From Mytilisepta virgata (Eukaryota > Mollusca > Bivalvia > Mytilida > Mytilidae), in NCBI GenBank assembly GCA_028015205.1, contig CM051517.1:58217455-58281454 (forward strand): 64,000 bases of DNA, written 5' to 3'. Positions 38,501 to 53,500 of the stretch are shown here, in pieces; position 1 is the first letter of the stretch, and every line of letters starts with the position of its first letter. Below the pieces are notes generated by a model. That model searched no databases. It worked only from the letters and a program-made list of their open reading frames with translations, and was not told the DNA's origin. Position numbers and translations under genes: made by a program.

Positions 38501-41500
38501 TAACTTACTTTTATTTTTCCTTTGTCCCTCCTCCCCATAAATCTTGTCCATAAATAATAACTTACTTTGATTCTTTCTTTGTCCCCCTCCCCATTAATCT
38601 GTCCTTTATTCTTCTTTTCTCCTCTTCTATACATTTACGTCTGTCACAAGCACCAAAATTGACTAAATTTAAAGTGTCCATAACTAAAGCACCTTTAATT
38701 TCTCTATCCAGTTCTGAATCTGTGTTGAAACTGGGCGAGTGATTGACCTATTTGATTGAAAATATACGTGCAATTAAGGTTTGTTTACAACTTGGAAGTT
38801 GTTACTGTTATGAGCCATATTGTGTCTAAAATAATTTTATTCTAACCAACAGTCAAGTATTATATTTCTACAGAAATTGGATTTCAATAATTTGCATCTG
38901 AATAAATATACTGTGATGTGTATAAAGATGATAGTTTTACTACTAACTGGAAAATTCAACTCGTGTAATGCTGTAGTATTTTATTGAGTTTGACAAAATA
39001 TTTAATGATAAACTACATAAAACCTCAATTTGTTTTTCACTTCAATCAGTATGAAAAACATGTTAACGCAAATGATACAGCTACCAACAGATATATATTT
39101 TACAAAAGAGAAATTTTCTGATGATCTTTTCTATAATTTTGAAATCTGGTTTAAAACGAGCAATACAATGCTTTTGTTTGGATTGTGTTTTTGATTTTCT
39201 AGCATTGTTTTATCTTTAATATATGTGAGTTTTTTTTTGCATTTGAACATCCTATTAAGATTTCTTGCTGTGATATGGCTTAAATGTCGCCCAAACAGTG
39301 TTAAACTCTATTCAAACAATCAATGTTTTATTTCTCTACCATACAAAGGACTATAAGTTGAAGCACCCCTCAAAAAGATAATCCAGGAGTACATTTAGTG
39401 CAAAGTTCATCTTAATAACAATAAATTATTTAATACTTCAGAAATTCTGGAAAAAATTAAAAAACCTAATCATACAATCCCAGGCATTCTCTGATGAAAT
39501 TTAAGTGTTTGGTAGAAAAATAAATGACATGTACCTAATCAGTTTCTTAATATTAATGCTATACAAACCTCTAAAACCTGAGGCCGCAGCTTCCTGTCAA
39601 GCAGTATGTCAAATCCAAGGATTTCAAAACATGCGCTGCCTTTGACATGATTAGGAAAGCACGTGCGGTAGTTGTGTTTGAGTATAGAATGAGCAGAAAT
39701 TAATGTTTTTATCACGACATCGTCAATTTCAGTCCACATTTTGTCAATATCATATCCTTTGTCCTTCAGGTATTTGTTTATTGTACTGATTCTCCTGAAA
39801 AGTAGAATAAATCACAAATTCACAGCTTTTTTTTAGTGTAACTGATCGTATTTTTGAAGACACCATTTAATAAAAATATGAAGCTGGCTATATAAATCTA
39901 TTTTATAAAGTACTTTACAGTGGATCTTAAATCACCCGAACTCAATTTCTTGAAAATCATGGGTATCAAAAACTACTCAATTCCCTTCACTGAAATTTTG
40001 TTCTTTAGAATACAAATTATTCAAACTGCCACACATATCAATCTTCTCTTTTAAGTTCCTTGAGGTTCGACTGATTGGTAAAGACCTACCTTTTACTTCC
40101 TGCTTCATCATCCCTAACGAAGTCTTCACTATGTTTGTTTATGGCATAATTTGTTAAATGCATGAAAACATTATCCTGAAAATGATTAAAATTGTTTATT
40201 ATACAAATATTTTGACTGTGAAATCTTCAACTGTCAAGGTAAAACTCGTATAAAACATATAAAAATAGCATTTTGATTGTTTACTCTTTGAACCCATAGG
40301 AACTCTTTTATTTTCTCTATTTTCTTTTTTGTAAATCATGTCAGAATGGACAATTTTTACTTTCCTTTTCATATCCTAACCAAAATATTTTATATTTCTA
40401 AGACAGAAAAATGAATTAACATGTTTTAATAATAAATTTTTGAACTTTGACCTTGTATCATCCAATAATATATAGTCCAACCTTGTTGTTCCAAACTTGA
40501 TTGCGTTATGTCGTGGTATTTCTCCAGTCCAGGCAAAAATGTTGATTTGTTCAATGCATTTTTACCTTTGTTGAGTTGAATTCAGTCAATTCGAAATCTT
40601 GGTTATCTCGAGTATATTTTGAACTCCATTCAAACAAAAATCATGTAAATCAACCTTCATGTAACGAACATAAGAAAAATTTTCAGCTTTGATGAAAGTG
40701 AATCATACTATAATCAAACTAGATGTTTTCATTGTGTTGCCAAATTATTTATTTTACTGAATGGAAATGGTAATGATTATGTTTAAATGACAGTTTAAAC
40801 CGTGAACGGGTGAAATGTTTGAAAATCTTATCAAGCGGAACACCATTTTTTGTTAAACAAGTTTCACCTGGGATAATGTCGAAACGAAGACGAGCTCAGC
40901 TAAGTCAAATAGAATGGTGTGGTCCCTCAGACTTCGACATATTGTTCAACTGTAAATAAATAAAATAATTGATCAAGCTTTGTGTTCTTGTCAACCAAAA
41001 AAGAATCAATACTTACAATATTATTATGATTGGGTTCAACATATTTGTTTGTTGCAAATCTTGCTAACCCATCATTAAACAGGAATATTCTAAATGGATC
41101 ACAGGAGGTCACTAATACATACAGTCGAAAATCAAACTTAAAATTGTCTATCAGGAATGGCTGAAAATATAAAATAACTTACTGTGGATTCATTTATTTT
41201 CGTGGATACCAATTTTCGTGGATAGAGACAAAAAGGCATTTCGTGGGATACGTAAATTCGTGGATTACTGGCTAAAAAAAAAAAAAAAATAAAAAAAAGT
41301 TGTTGAAATACTGAAATTCGAGGCTTGGCACATCAGATATCATCAAAATACTGCGACAAAACGTGCCGATCAGACTTTTATATTGTACAGTAAAGTACTG
41401 ATTTTAAGCGCTTTTAAACAAAAGTCTAACAAACAGATTCTTCAAATTTATCATGAATTTAACAAGATTGACGTAATTATTTACTTGTTAGGCTAATTAG

Positions 41501-44500
41501 GTATGAAATATGTATTGACAAAATTGCAATCACTTGTCACCAAATACCTCGGGGTATATACATACATATCTTTAATCCGATTACGATCATTAATTTCTGC
41601 TTTATTATCTTTTGACAAGTTGTTTTTACAGTAATTTATGAGAAAGTCTGTATTGTTTAGGCCTACTTAAGATTAATATTTTTCTTTAATGTTTGAATAA
41701 AAAACCGGAAGTGAATTCCGCGACAATTTACACAGTCAAGATATTTTTAACAAAAATTTTTTGAGCGTTAATATGTTACCAAAGACAAAATTACACTTAA
41801 CACTATATCCTCTTTGGATATAGCTGACTCATCATGTATATGCTGTAAAAACGCAATTATTCATAGGTACATCAAAACTCCGTGGTTTCAAACTCCAGTG
41901 CATTTAAGCTAAAAAAAATATTATTTTTCGTTGGATATTTAAATTCGTGGTTTACTGGGACCCACGAAAACCACGAAAATTGGTATACAACGAATATTAA
42001 TGAATCCACAGTAATATGAAAAGGATGTGACCTGATAAGGTAGCAAAGTATAATTCTTCATTTACTTTTTGGTATTTAGTGAGAACAAATTATGGTGGGA
42101 AAATGTGATAATTGTGTTTCTTCTTTTAATGCTAATCATGACAAAAAGTATCGTGTGAAACACTCTTCATACTTCTAATTAAAACTGAATTATCAATAAT
42201 TCTGACAATTTATTTCTGAATGAATAAAGATTTTGCTTCACTTATGCAAATGAAACAACAGAACTACTAAATCTGCAAAGTGATTGATCATACTGATGAG
42301 AGGTTTCTGATTACATAGTACTCTAGCATTATTCCACACCTCTACATTGAAGAGTTCACCTCAGTAACTTATCAACTATATTTGTTCGTTTTTGAGTAAT
42401 AATGTGAAATAACTCCAAAATATAATGTCTTATATACAGGTACTTGTATTTATTAATTCTAAACAAATATAATACATGAAAAATTGATATGTACTTTATT
42501 TTTTTCACTGTTTCAAAACATTTATTACCACACTTGTAACTGTAAAAGAGGTACAAGAATATCATTGGATGTTTGATTTTCTTATACAACTAGTGTGCAC
42601 TGTAAACTTTCCCATGCGCTAGACCTTTGAACTAGCATGATGTAACTTCTGCTACTGTTCTTGGAATGGATTTTTGGCATTTTAAAAGTATCAATGCCAG
42701 AAATACAGAACAATTTTTTGTTTGTCATTTAACATTGAAGAGCTTTCCATAACAAAATTCTATCTTTGTTTGTTAAGGTATATTCTTATAGCTCAAACAG
42801 GATTCTAAATGGAATCAATGTGTCAACAGAAAAATAAATGCAAGTGAAAAGTAAAAAGATTCAAAATCTGAAATGACAATTTCAGACCTGTCATCAAATT
42901 TTAAAATCACTATCGGGTGATCTTAAGAAAATTTTAAAAGAAAATTTCATAAGAAAAAATTATCTCCTATTTTCAGTGAAAATTCCATAGGTTTTTCTCT
43001 GAAGGAGAACAAACTGAACAAAATCAGGTAAGTTCAATTGCTTTAGTTGCGACTGACCTAATTGCACCAGTCCGCCAAGTGAAAAGACAATTCAAAATAT
43101 GGTAATCGAATTATGAAAAATCCCTTCTGTTGACTGAGGTTTACAGACTATAAGTCAAATTATTAAACTAAAATAACCAGATAGAAAAGAGTATCTATCA
43201 CTAGACCAAAACTTTGGGATACTGGCAAAATTTGCAGACTATACAATCCTTCTTTCTGAATAATACGGAAATTACCTTTGGCATATATTGTTGACATATC
43301 ATATGTTCATGAGGTTTAATTTCCTTAGGATTTTTTGTGACCCAGATTCCACGACCTTGACACCCTGTCTCTGGTTTCAGTATGTATGTCTTGTTTTTCT
43401 TCTGTCTGGTATAGGCTTGGAAATCTCCATGGCTGTTAGAATAAAGCATTTTCTTATTACTCAAGGAAACAACAATTGTCAAACAAAACTTTTTCTTTTC
43501 CTAATCTTTCATCATTCTCATTTTAGGAATGCTAAAAATACAATATCATTTCTTTGAAAAGAAAAAAAGTTTTTAAAAATTCCTTTCAACGACAAAAAAT
43601 TCAACACAAACTAGTTTTTTTCAAAACCCGATTGAGCTTCTCTATCAACTTTCATTTTACAGTTCAATCATAAAATCATTTTATGCAACGGTAACAGTTG
43701 TAATTTTTAATTTTTAACTTTCTATTTGGAAATATCTTTTGACATGGGATATGACTCGGTAATAGATTATTGTTTGGCTATGTCTAAAACAAATCCAGTT
43801 TATAGAGTTGATAGGGCAAACTTATCCACACCACTCAACCACCGAGGTCATGGTTTACAAGAACAGATGATCTTATAAATGAAAGGGTGTATAATGAAAA
43901 ATTTAATTCCAACTTACTCTGCTGGAAGGCACCACGTTTTAGGAAATATATTATATTCTTTGGGGTACATCTTTAACATTCTATTTAAGTTCCTGGCTAA
44001 CATATCTTTTCGACAAATCTCACTCATACCAGGAAAATGATTTATTTTCTGAAAATAAAATAGATAGCATAAATACTAGAAATACGCCTTGATGAAATAA
44101 TTTTATAGACATTCTTGTACCTACTTATATTCAATTAAATAAATACATTCTATGAGTAAAAAAGTATTTAAGGCAAAATTAATTATGAAATTTTTTTGTT
44201 CTGGGTTTTTCTACTTTTAATACCCTAATTTTGAGCTCCAACCTAATTTTTTGTATCATAAACAAATTTTTCACTGACATAAAACAAGCTGTAACTGTTA
44301 ACATATCTATCAGAATATACTTCCAAATTTATAAAATTCATGTCAATTTGTGCACCAACTTCTAATTTGTTTTTGGACAAAATTATATGTAAGATCCTCG
44401 AACTGTTTTTTGTTTGTTTAGTTGGGGTTTTACACCATTTTCAGCACATTTGGCTATTTCATGGCAGCCAATTTTTATTAGTGGAGGAAGCCAAAACTGA

Positions 44501-47500
44501 AATTGGCCACACCACTCCCCTTGAAAAAAAATCTGACCTTCGCATCCTGATATTTTTTGGAAGGAAACACCACATTTTCGGAAAAATACAAGAGGTTTTT
44601 CTATTTTAATTAAGGAGAGGCTGTAATATTTATCAGTCTATGAAGAAATAAGATTAAAATTTTGGTGGAAATTCATATTTAATTTATTAACTTCAAAAAT
44701 GCTTAAGTCACTCACTCATAGTAACAATAAATCATTATTTATTCTTACTGAAAAATTATTTCATTTTAATTTTTTTTACCTGATATTTTTTCATTTCCAT
44801 AACTCTTTCTAGGGCAACAGAATAATCTGTCCAGTATAAACTCCAGTCCTCATCATCTGATACCTCCTTAAAACCAAACCTTTTTGACACTTTTCTAACT
44901 GTAATGTGAAAAAAGTGCGTTTATTTTGTTTTTACTGTAATTCCTGATTTGTGGACTATATTGTATATGGAATACACATATTTCATACGGAATTGTTTAT
45001 ATTTTTGAAGTTTTGAAAAAACTGTTTCCATCATCATAAAGTTCTTGTTTTGTGGTGTGGTATATTTCTCCTTCTCTAATACAGTGCCCCTTTATACATC
45101 TCTTGACCGGTCTGATAAACTCTGATATCAACAAATGTTGGTTTAATGCTCGTGAAATATCACAAGAGTGGACACACAAAAAGGTCTCGCCTGTCGTGTA
45201 TTTCTAATGAAAGTAAATGCTATCAGACACATTGCATACAGTATTCAAAAAACATGCCAAAACACAAAAACTTAACTATAAACACTGAACTATAAAAATG
45301 TGGTTCAGGTCAGATGACACCTGCCAGTTGGACATGTACACCTTACAATTCTTTCATACACCAATATAGTAGACCTATTGCATACAGTATTCGAAAAACA
45401 GGCCAAAACACAAAAACTTAACTATAACCACTGAACCATGAAAATGAGGTCAAGGTCTGATGACACCTGCCAGTTGGACATGTACACCTTACAATCCTTC
45501 CATACACCAAATATAGTAGACCTATTGCATACAGTATTCAAAAACAGGCCAAAACACAAAAATTTAACTATAACCACTGAACCATGAAAATGAGGTCAAG
45601 GTCAGATGACACCTGCCAGTTGGACATGTACACCTTACAATCCTTCCATACACCAAATATAGTAGACCTATTGCATACAGTATTCGAAAAACAGGTCAAA
45701 ACACAAAAACTTAACTATAACCACTGAACCATGAAAATGAGGTCAAGGTCAGATGACACCTGCCAGTTGGACATGTACACCTTACAATCCTTCCATACAC
45801 CAAATATACTAGACCTATTGCTTATAGTATCTGAGATATGGACTTGACCACCAAAACTTAACCTTGTTCACTGATCCTTGAAATTGGGTCGAGGTCAATT
45901 GAAAACTGTCTGATGGGGATGAGGACCTTGTAAGGTACGCACATACCAAATATAGTTATCCTATTACTCATAATAAGAGAGAAATTAACATTACAAAAAA
46001 TCTGAATTTTTTTTTCAAGTAGTCACTGAACTATGAAAATGAGGTCAAGGACAATGTACATATGACAGACGGAAACTTCGTAACATAAGGCATCTATATA
46101 CAAAGTATAAAGCATCTAGGTCTTCCACCTTCTAAAATATAAAGCTTTTAAGAAGTGAGTTAACGCCGCCGCCGCCGCCGCCGCCGCCGGATCACTATCC
46201 CTATGTCGAGCTTTCTGCGACTAAAGTCGCAGGCTCGACAAAAAGGTGTTCAAAGACCGAGTTTTAAATTGTCATTAGAGAAAAATATTCTAAAACTTCT
46301 GACGCGTTAATTATGAAATTTATCCACTCTTGACAATTAAATTTTCATTTTTTTAAACTGCTCAGACAAGCCTCGCAGTTTAAAAATGAAAATGAAATTA
46401 TCTCAAATCGATAAATTTCATAATCAACTGGTCATTGTTGTAGAATCTATATTTGTTTTTCTTGGTTTTTTGTTGGGTAGTGGCTTTTCTGTTGTCAGTT
46501 TGTTTTCCTACTGCAAAACTTATACTTACCAACATCATATTTGCAGTTGGTAAGACAAATATAATAAATTCTGAAAAGAAAATTTAAATATTAATTAATA
46601 AATAAATAATAATAAGTTTTTTGTTTACTGTTACTTGTATGTTCAAGATTTTTTCAAAGTGCTAGAAAACGAACTTTCAAAAACCAAATCTGAATAATTG
46701 CTACTTTTATGATTCATCAAATCATATTTTTTATGTTCTCAAATGGTTGTTCATCAAAATATGTTGAAGTTTATACCAGTCATATGAAACTACCTCATAA
46801 ATTCCAATAGGATTTATTAGGTAATGACACAGTTTTTAGAACAAGAAGCATTCTAATGTAGTTTAACGCACAAACAGTAAGATGCAAACTTCTTACAAGT
46901 TACACAAAAATTTTACTTTCAATTCCTTACATGTAGTTTAAATTAATTTTGTAAGTTTATCTGCATTAAAAGTGTATTATTATACTGTACCGTAAACTCA
47001 GAAACTACTCCCATGTTATTTTATTGCTTGCAATGTAAGGGTATGGAGCTTACAGAAATAAAATCCTATATTGATCTTTGTAAGATAAATTCTATTACAA
47101 ATTTTGTTAAACATATTAATTAATCTTGCAATATTGTCTGTTGTCACAATAATAAATACATACAAAAATTTCTAAATTTGGAATATTTTATGTTATACTT
47201 AATTCATGGGAAGGCACATAAAATGCACAGAGATGCTGGATCTCCCTCTATTTATATTTGGCTTACATGTATATCAGAGACAGTATTTATGTCTTTTTTC
47301 AGTCTGCACAAAATTAAAGCTGATTTATCAGTTTCAACAAGGATAAACTAAAGTACAATCCATAGGGGTTATTAATCAAAGGAAATACCGGTATTTAATA
47401 AGTTTTTGAAAATCATTAGTTTGTAGAAACATTCAAGCATATTTTCAATATCTAGGAAAATACATTTCATCAAATGATTGAAACGATAATAATTCCCATC

Positions 47501-50500
47501 TAAGATGCCTTGTGAAGAGTAATTCCTCTAGGTCCAAAGCCAGCATACTTTACTCTTATCTGTGAAATTAAACAGGGTTTTCGCTAAGGCGTGTATAAAT
47601 GCCCTGGGCGCAACATCCTTCACATCTATTCAGCTGTGTCAGTTTTAAAAATATTGTACTGTTGTACACAATGGTTTAGTTTATATAGTTCGTATTTATT
47701 GTGATAGAGTTAAAGTAACTATAAACATCTGTAAACATAAAATACAATTAAATTTTTTTATAATTGTTTTCTACTGTGATCAATAAATACTTTTCAAAGA
47801 ATTCAAAATTGTTTACTATGATACTAATATCCACAACAGTATAATTACTAAAAAAAAATAAATTGTTACAGTTTCCATGTTCGATCATTTTAAATTGTTG
47901 TGTGAATTGACAGAACTCAAAATAAACCATTTAACATTGTTAATGAACACTATATCATAGTGTCTTTGTCCATTTTCTATACATTCAAGATGTGTATTTA
48001 AATTAAATCGATAGAACCATTCTCTTTGACAAGTTAATAACATTTGATAAGGGTATTTAACAATGTAACATCTAAAGGATAGGTGTATTGATCTTATAAA
48101 ACTTCAATAACCTGTTATTTAAAGCACCCTTGTCAACAGAGTGCATTTATTCCATCATGCTCCTGGAAAAAGAAACCCAGACATTTATAAAAAAAAAATG
48201 AAAATCTCTTGAAAATTAGAAAAAATTTCGTCAGCTTTGTAAAACTATGTATTATGACAGTGTGCATAATATTTATTAAATGTTGGACTTGAAATATGAC
48301 AAATATCTACTATCGATGACCTTTTAAAAATTAATGACAAAATTTTATCCTGCTTTAAACAGATTAATGGAATAGTTGAAAGCTTTCATTGTCATTCACA
48401 GTTGCCAAGTATATAAAACTCGTTCATTTCTATACAGACCTCAGGGAAGTCACTTGTTCACCTTACTTCGTTAAATATTTTAATATAAGATTTCCTTTTA
48501 TATAATAACTTTATTATCATACCACAAAATAAAAGCATTTTTGTCAAAGACTCAATTATTAATTTCATTTCTTAAGACGTTATTGAACATAATATCATGT
48601 AACCCAATTTTCTTTTTAAAACCACCACCAAAAAGTAGTCAGAGACTTTGGTACAAATTTTTTCAAAGTAAATTATTACAAGTTCAACTTTGTAAATAAC
48701 TAAATAGGCTACATCAAGGTTTTAATTTTTGTATATACAGCTGACATCTAACCATTTTCCTTTCAATTTTTTCTTATATATATAAATATCCCTATTTATA
48801 ATATTTACTGTCAAATAGAATGATAAAAGTATCTGTATACACGTACATGTATGGATAGAAGAATATGAATAACCTAAAAAAACGGGCAATTCTTACCCAA
48901 TTTTAGTTCAGATAGACAATTTCGTCAGTTTTCCAGCAAATTAATCATTTCAGTTGGCCCTTAAAGTGCAATTTGTTCAAAGAATACTTAAAGATGTGTT
49001 TTTTATCAAATGCTGGTAAAAATTCTTTCAGTAGCTGAGATGAACAAGTAATGATTCAAGGAGGGTAACCACATTCTAACCTAAAACAGGCATATACATT
49101 GCAATAACACTTACTTCTTCCGTTTCTTTTTCTTTTTCATTTTTTTATCTAATTCTTTCTTTTCATCTTCCAACTGTTTGTCTTTATCGATATCAACCTC
49201 AGCTTCTGTATCAGCTTGAGTACTTATACCTGTGTCTACTACAAATTCAAAAATCAAAAATGGTTTCCGCAGGATAAAACTTTAATATAAACTAACATCG
49301 TTAAAACTCATTAAATCCACTAGAAAGCTATACAATTATAGTCCACATCACAGCACAATTAAAATGTTAAAATGGCAATCTGTTTGTATTCAGCATCTAT
49401 GACGATAAATTTATTGTGTTTCTCATGTCTGCAGATAATTACAGTCAAACCCACTGTAACAGGCACCTCTATATAGCAAATTACTGTCTATAAAGAGCAC
49501 TGTGAAAATGGTATAAATAAAACATTTAAAATTAACCTCTGTATAGAAGGCACCTGCTCATAAAGGGCACATTTGTTTGGTCCCATGGGTGCTCTTTATA
49601 TAAAGGTTTGACTGTACCTAGTTCACTGATGTTACGTTTAATGGAACATCCAGAACATCTGGAAGAATCGTGTTGTCATTTATTCCCCACATACCTTAAA
49701 CTTTATCAGTCTCCCAAAACGCAGTGTATTTGGCTTAATACACATCAAAAAATATACAAACCCAATTTATTTTTATGGTGCAGCATACCAAGGGTCAAAG
49801 ACAAAAAAGGGTCTTAGTAAATGTATAATTCTATGATTTTGTGTTATAGTAAATTTCCAGTTTCCACACATGAAAAATTATAAAAACAATATACATGATA
49901 TAAGAAACTCAATATCACTTCTCAATTCAATCCAATCTGAAGGGTACTAAGTTTTAAATAATCCCAATCTGATTATATGGAAGTGATTTGTAAAATATAT
50001 AAAGTTCTCATAGCTTAGAACACTGCCTAAAGAACAGCTGTGACAGAATTAATCATTTTACATGTATAAGTGGTCGTTTCAAAGCAACTTTAACAACCAT
50101 GGACCTGCATTTACAATTGACCAAGTAAAAAAAAAAAAATTTTTTTACGACAAGCAATGATTAAATATATTTTTCCTTCCCTTGCCCATTTCACAAGGTA
50201 CAAACTATACTCAAATGTTCACTCAGCAACTACAGAAAAACTAATTTATGGACCTTAAACAACTCCTTCAAAATCTATAAAACCACCATAAATCTATTTG
50301 AAGGACTTTCTATCATGTCCTATAATGGTTTGTAGAATATCTTCACCTATAGAGTGGTCTAAACTAAATCAACTCCAACATGTAATTTAAGGTACAATAT
50401 TACTGTTGACATGCAATACTTCTTATAGATCAGCTAATTTATCAAAACATTTCTTTCATAAAATGTCGCTTCTGCCAAAAAATTATCGAACAGCATGACT

Positions 50501-53500
50501 GAGCATTTAATATGAAGATACGAGTAATCCATGACGGCTTTGTGGTACTCAATCCAACCCAAATATGGCATATTATTAATATTCTGGTTCATATTTTAGT
50601 CTGAACTAATCATTTGAGAATATTTACAGTCAACTGAAATATGCTTTTCAAAGGACAATATGTGCAATAATAAAACCTTTAATGTTCCCTGTCCATCATA
50701 AAAACTAATTCTGTATTGAAGAAATTATATAAATTCTTGAAATTTTTTCAACCTTGCATTTTAAGTTTTTGTGACAGCATCAATGACTTGGTGCTGTTGA
50801 CAAATGTTAATCTACATGTAGCATCATTCTTTGATTAAGAAAGCAATGGAATTTCATTAGAAGAAGTTATAGCTAAAGAATATAACCAAAATACAAATCT
50901 TATTTTCATATCAAGACCAAATGTTATATCTGCTATTTGTCGTAACTGTTATAACTTTGTCTTACATACATGTACATGTACGAGTTCTAGTCCAATGTTG
51001 CAATAATCAAAGGGAGGTGTAAAATTTGTACTGTGAAAAGGGGATCATATTCATTATCAGTTATCAGCTTCAAGAATTGTGTCAACCTTCCTAGAGGGTT
51101 TACAAAACTTTCAGTTGAGGAAATCTTAGTTTCAGCATTCCACTAATTTACAAATTTCAATGAACACTTTCAAAATTGTTCCTGGGCAATATTAAACTGA
51201 GTATTAGTGTATAACTACCTGAAAGTTAAAAAAAAAAGTTTTGGTATACTTGAAATTATTCCCAACATATTCACAGTAAACAGGTAATACATGTAAAACT
51301 TACAGGTGTTATATTTTCTATAATGGACAATTAAATATACATGTATATTCTTTGAAAACAATCAGTAAATAAGAAATAAGTGTGACAGGTTTATGCATTT
51401 CCCCATGACTCTGAAGGCAATAAAATGAACAACCAAAAGATTTTTACTGCATCTACAATAAATTTTATGTTAAATTTTTGCCAATAGATCTGAAATCAAC
51501 AACTGACATGTACTTTTCAGATTCTGTTCGGTCAGGGTCATTTACCCCATTTATTCATTTGCTGTTATGTACATGCAGATGCATTATTTTATGTTATATT
51601 TTAGAATGACGTGTAATAGGGACTTCTACATTTATAGTCAATACCTATGCGAACTTCTCAGTACTTACTGCTATGTTTTCAAAGTTTTTGGAATTCTTAG
51701 ATTAAGATATTTACATATATAATTCTCCAACCTATAGTAGGTATAATAGCTCTCTAACAAGAGTGCATATATATATAATATATATTTATAGAATTTTCAA
51801 AAATAAAAACATTTCCGGTTTGATTCCAATATCGATCTTGTATGAATGTTAAACTTAAGTCTAATTCATGTACTCACAATGATAGGCCAGTATTAAATTT
51901 AAAAGTCACTGATGCATAGGTGATTCAAGATAAACATGGATTAACAGAATTAATCTCCTGATGTTTAATGACAAAAATGTTCATCTATAGATATAATTTT
52001 TTGGGGAATTTTTTCTATACAATGTTAGTATTTATAATGTTTGGGTTTGATGAATTACCTCTCCCGATTTAAAGGTTAATAGCATTCAAATGAACATTTC
52101 CACAAATGGAAGATAAAACGAAAACTTTTACATTTTTTTACATTTTGTACATTATTTCTTGTCATTCAGAAGAAGTAATTTTTGTGTTTGTGTGTGTGTG
52201 CGTGTGTGTCAAAGCCTTTTTTTCCATTTACCGCCTGCTAGTTTGTTTCTTTATACCTCAGTTTGACAAATGTTCGACGTGATTGAAATGAATTCATGTT
52301 CAAAATATACTGTATTTTAAGGACTATAAGTCTATGTGGACTATAGGTCTAATTTATACTTTCTCCATAGACTTATAATGGTAAAATGGTAAAGTAAAAA
52401 AGTCTCGACCTATAGGCAAAAAAAAACGGTACTCACATCTTGATAAAGTCATGACTGTCAATAATTCAGCACCAAATCATAAGACAGATTCCAATTCCAT
52501 ACATGTGTTGAAACATGCAGTTTTAATAATTCCATAATTATATCTATATTGTATTCCTCGACAGCATTTAATATCTACACTCACAATCAATATTGTTGGT
52601 ACATAAAATTACCAACAGAATCATTAAAAGTATACATGTACCATTTATGTTAAAAAAAAAATGAACTGTCCTTAAGTAAATAAAATTTAAAGAAAATCAA
52701 TCATTCCTTATGCAAAAATCAAATACAGTAACCCGGGGCTTAAATTTTATTTGATTACTGCCTAATATATACAAGCATATGCAACGGCTGATTAATTCAT
52801 ATAATTTTATCACCTTTCCAAACAAAATTATTAAAATCCAATTTTTTCAGTACAATGGAAGATTGTCCTTGTCAAGAAAAACAGGGGGAGCTTTCAAATA
52901 AACTTGACATTGTCAAGTTACAACACTTAGTGTTAGGACGTAACATATACTAAAATGGCAGCATAATAGGTTTTACTTTTTAAAAAACATTACAGAAACT
53001 TTAAAAGTACCACAGTTACTTACAAAACTATCAATGAAAAGGTTTGCACTTAGAAATTCAATAACAAAAGATTTTATCGAATGTTTATTTTAATGCTTGG
53101 GAGAGAAAGTAACTAATATGTGTACATATTACATGCAATGCTTATTTAAAAAAAATTCATGGATTTTTTTGTATCCTGTGTACATTCTCCTCTGCAGTGG
53201 CCTTTAACAAAATGGAAAGAAAATCAACCATGACCCATTAAAAACTGCAACTTTTATGCCAAACCTGCCCACCATACTTCACCAAATAAATCTGATTGGT
53301 AATTCTACTTTTAAGGACATTCAAACTCCTGTCTATTTAAAAAAAAAAAAACATTCACCACAGATTTTCTTTTTTTAACTTCACTTTTTCATATTAAAAA
53401 GTCAAATAAGAAAGTACTATGAAATTGTTGAGAGGCAAAACCATGAAAATTCCAAGAGTCCTGTTTCCCATCAAATTTTCAGTCACTTTAATATATATCA

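Noticed and set aside
38269..38634. 121-codon frame with repeated [13 protein letters not shown] units
   Set aside because: It is the 57-bp repeat read in a different register from TTLL exon 10 and lacks splice or family support.
43835..43855. CCACCGAGGTCATGG resembling the tRNA-head end of the SINE family
   Set aside because: Too short, and without body, tail or duplication; probably a remnant or chance.
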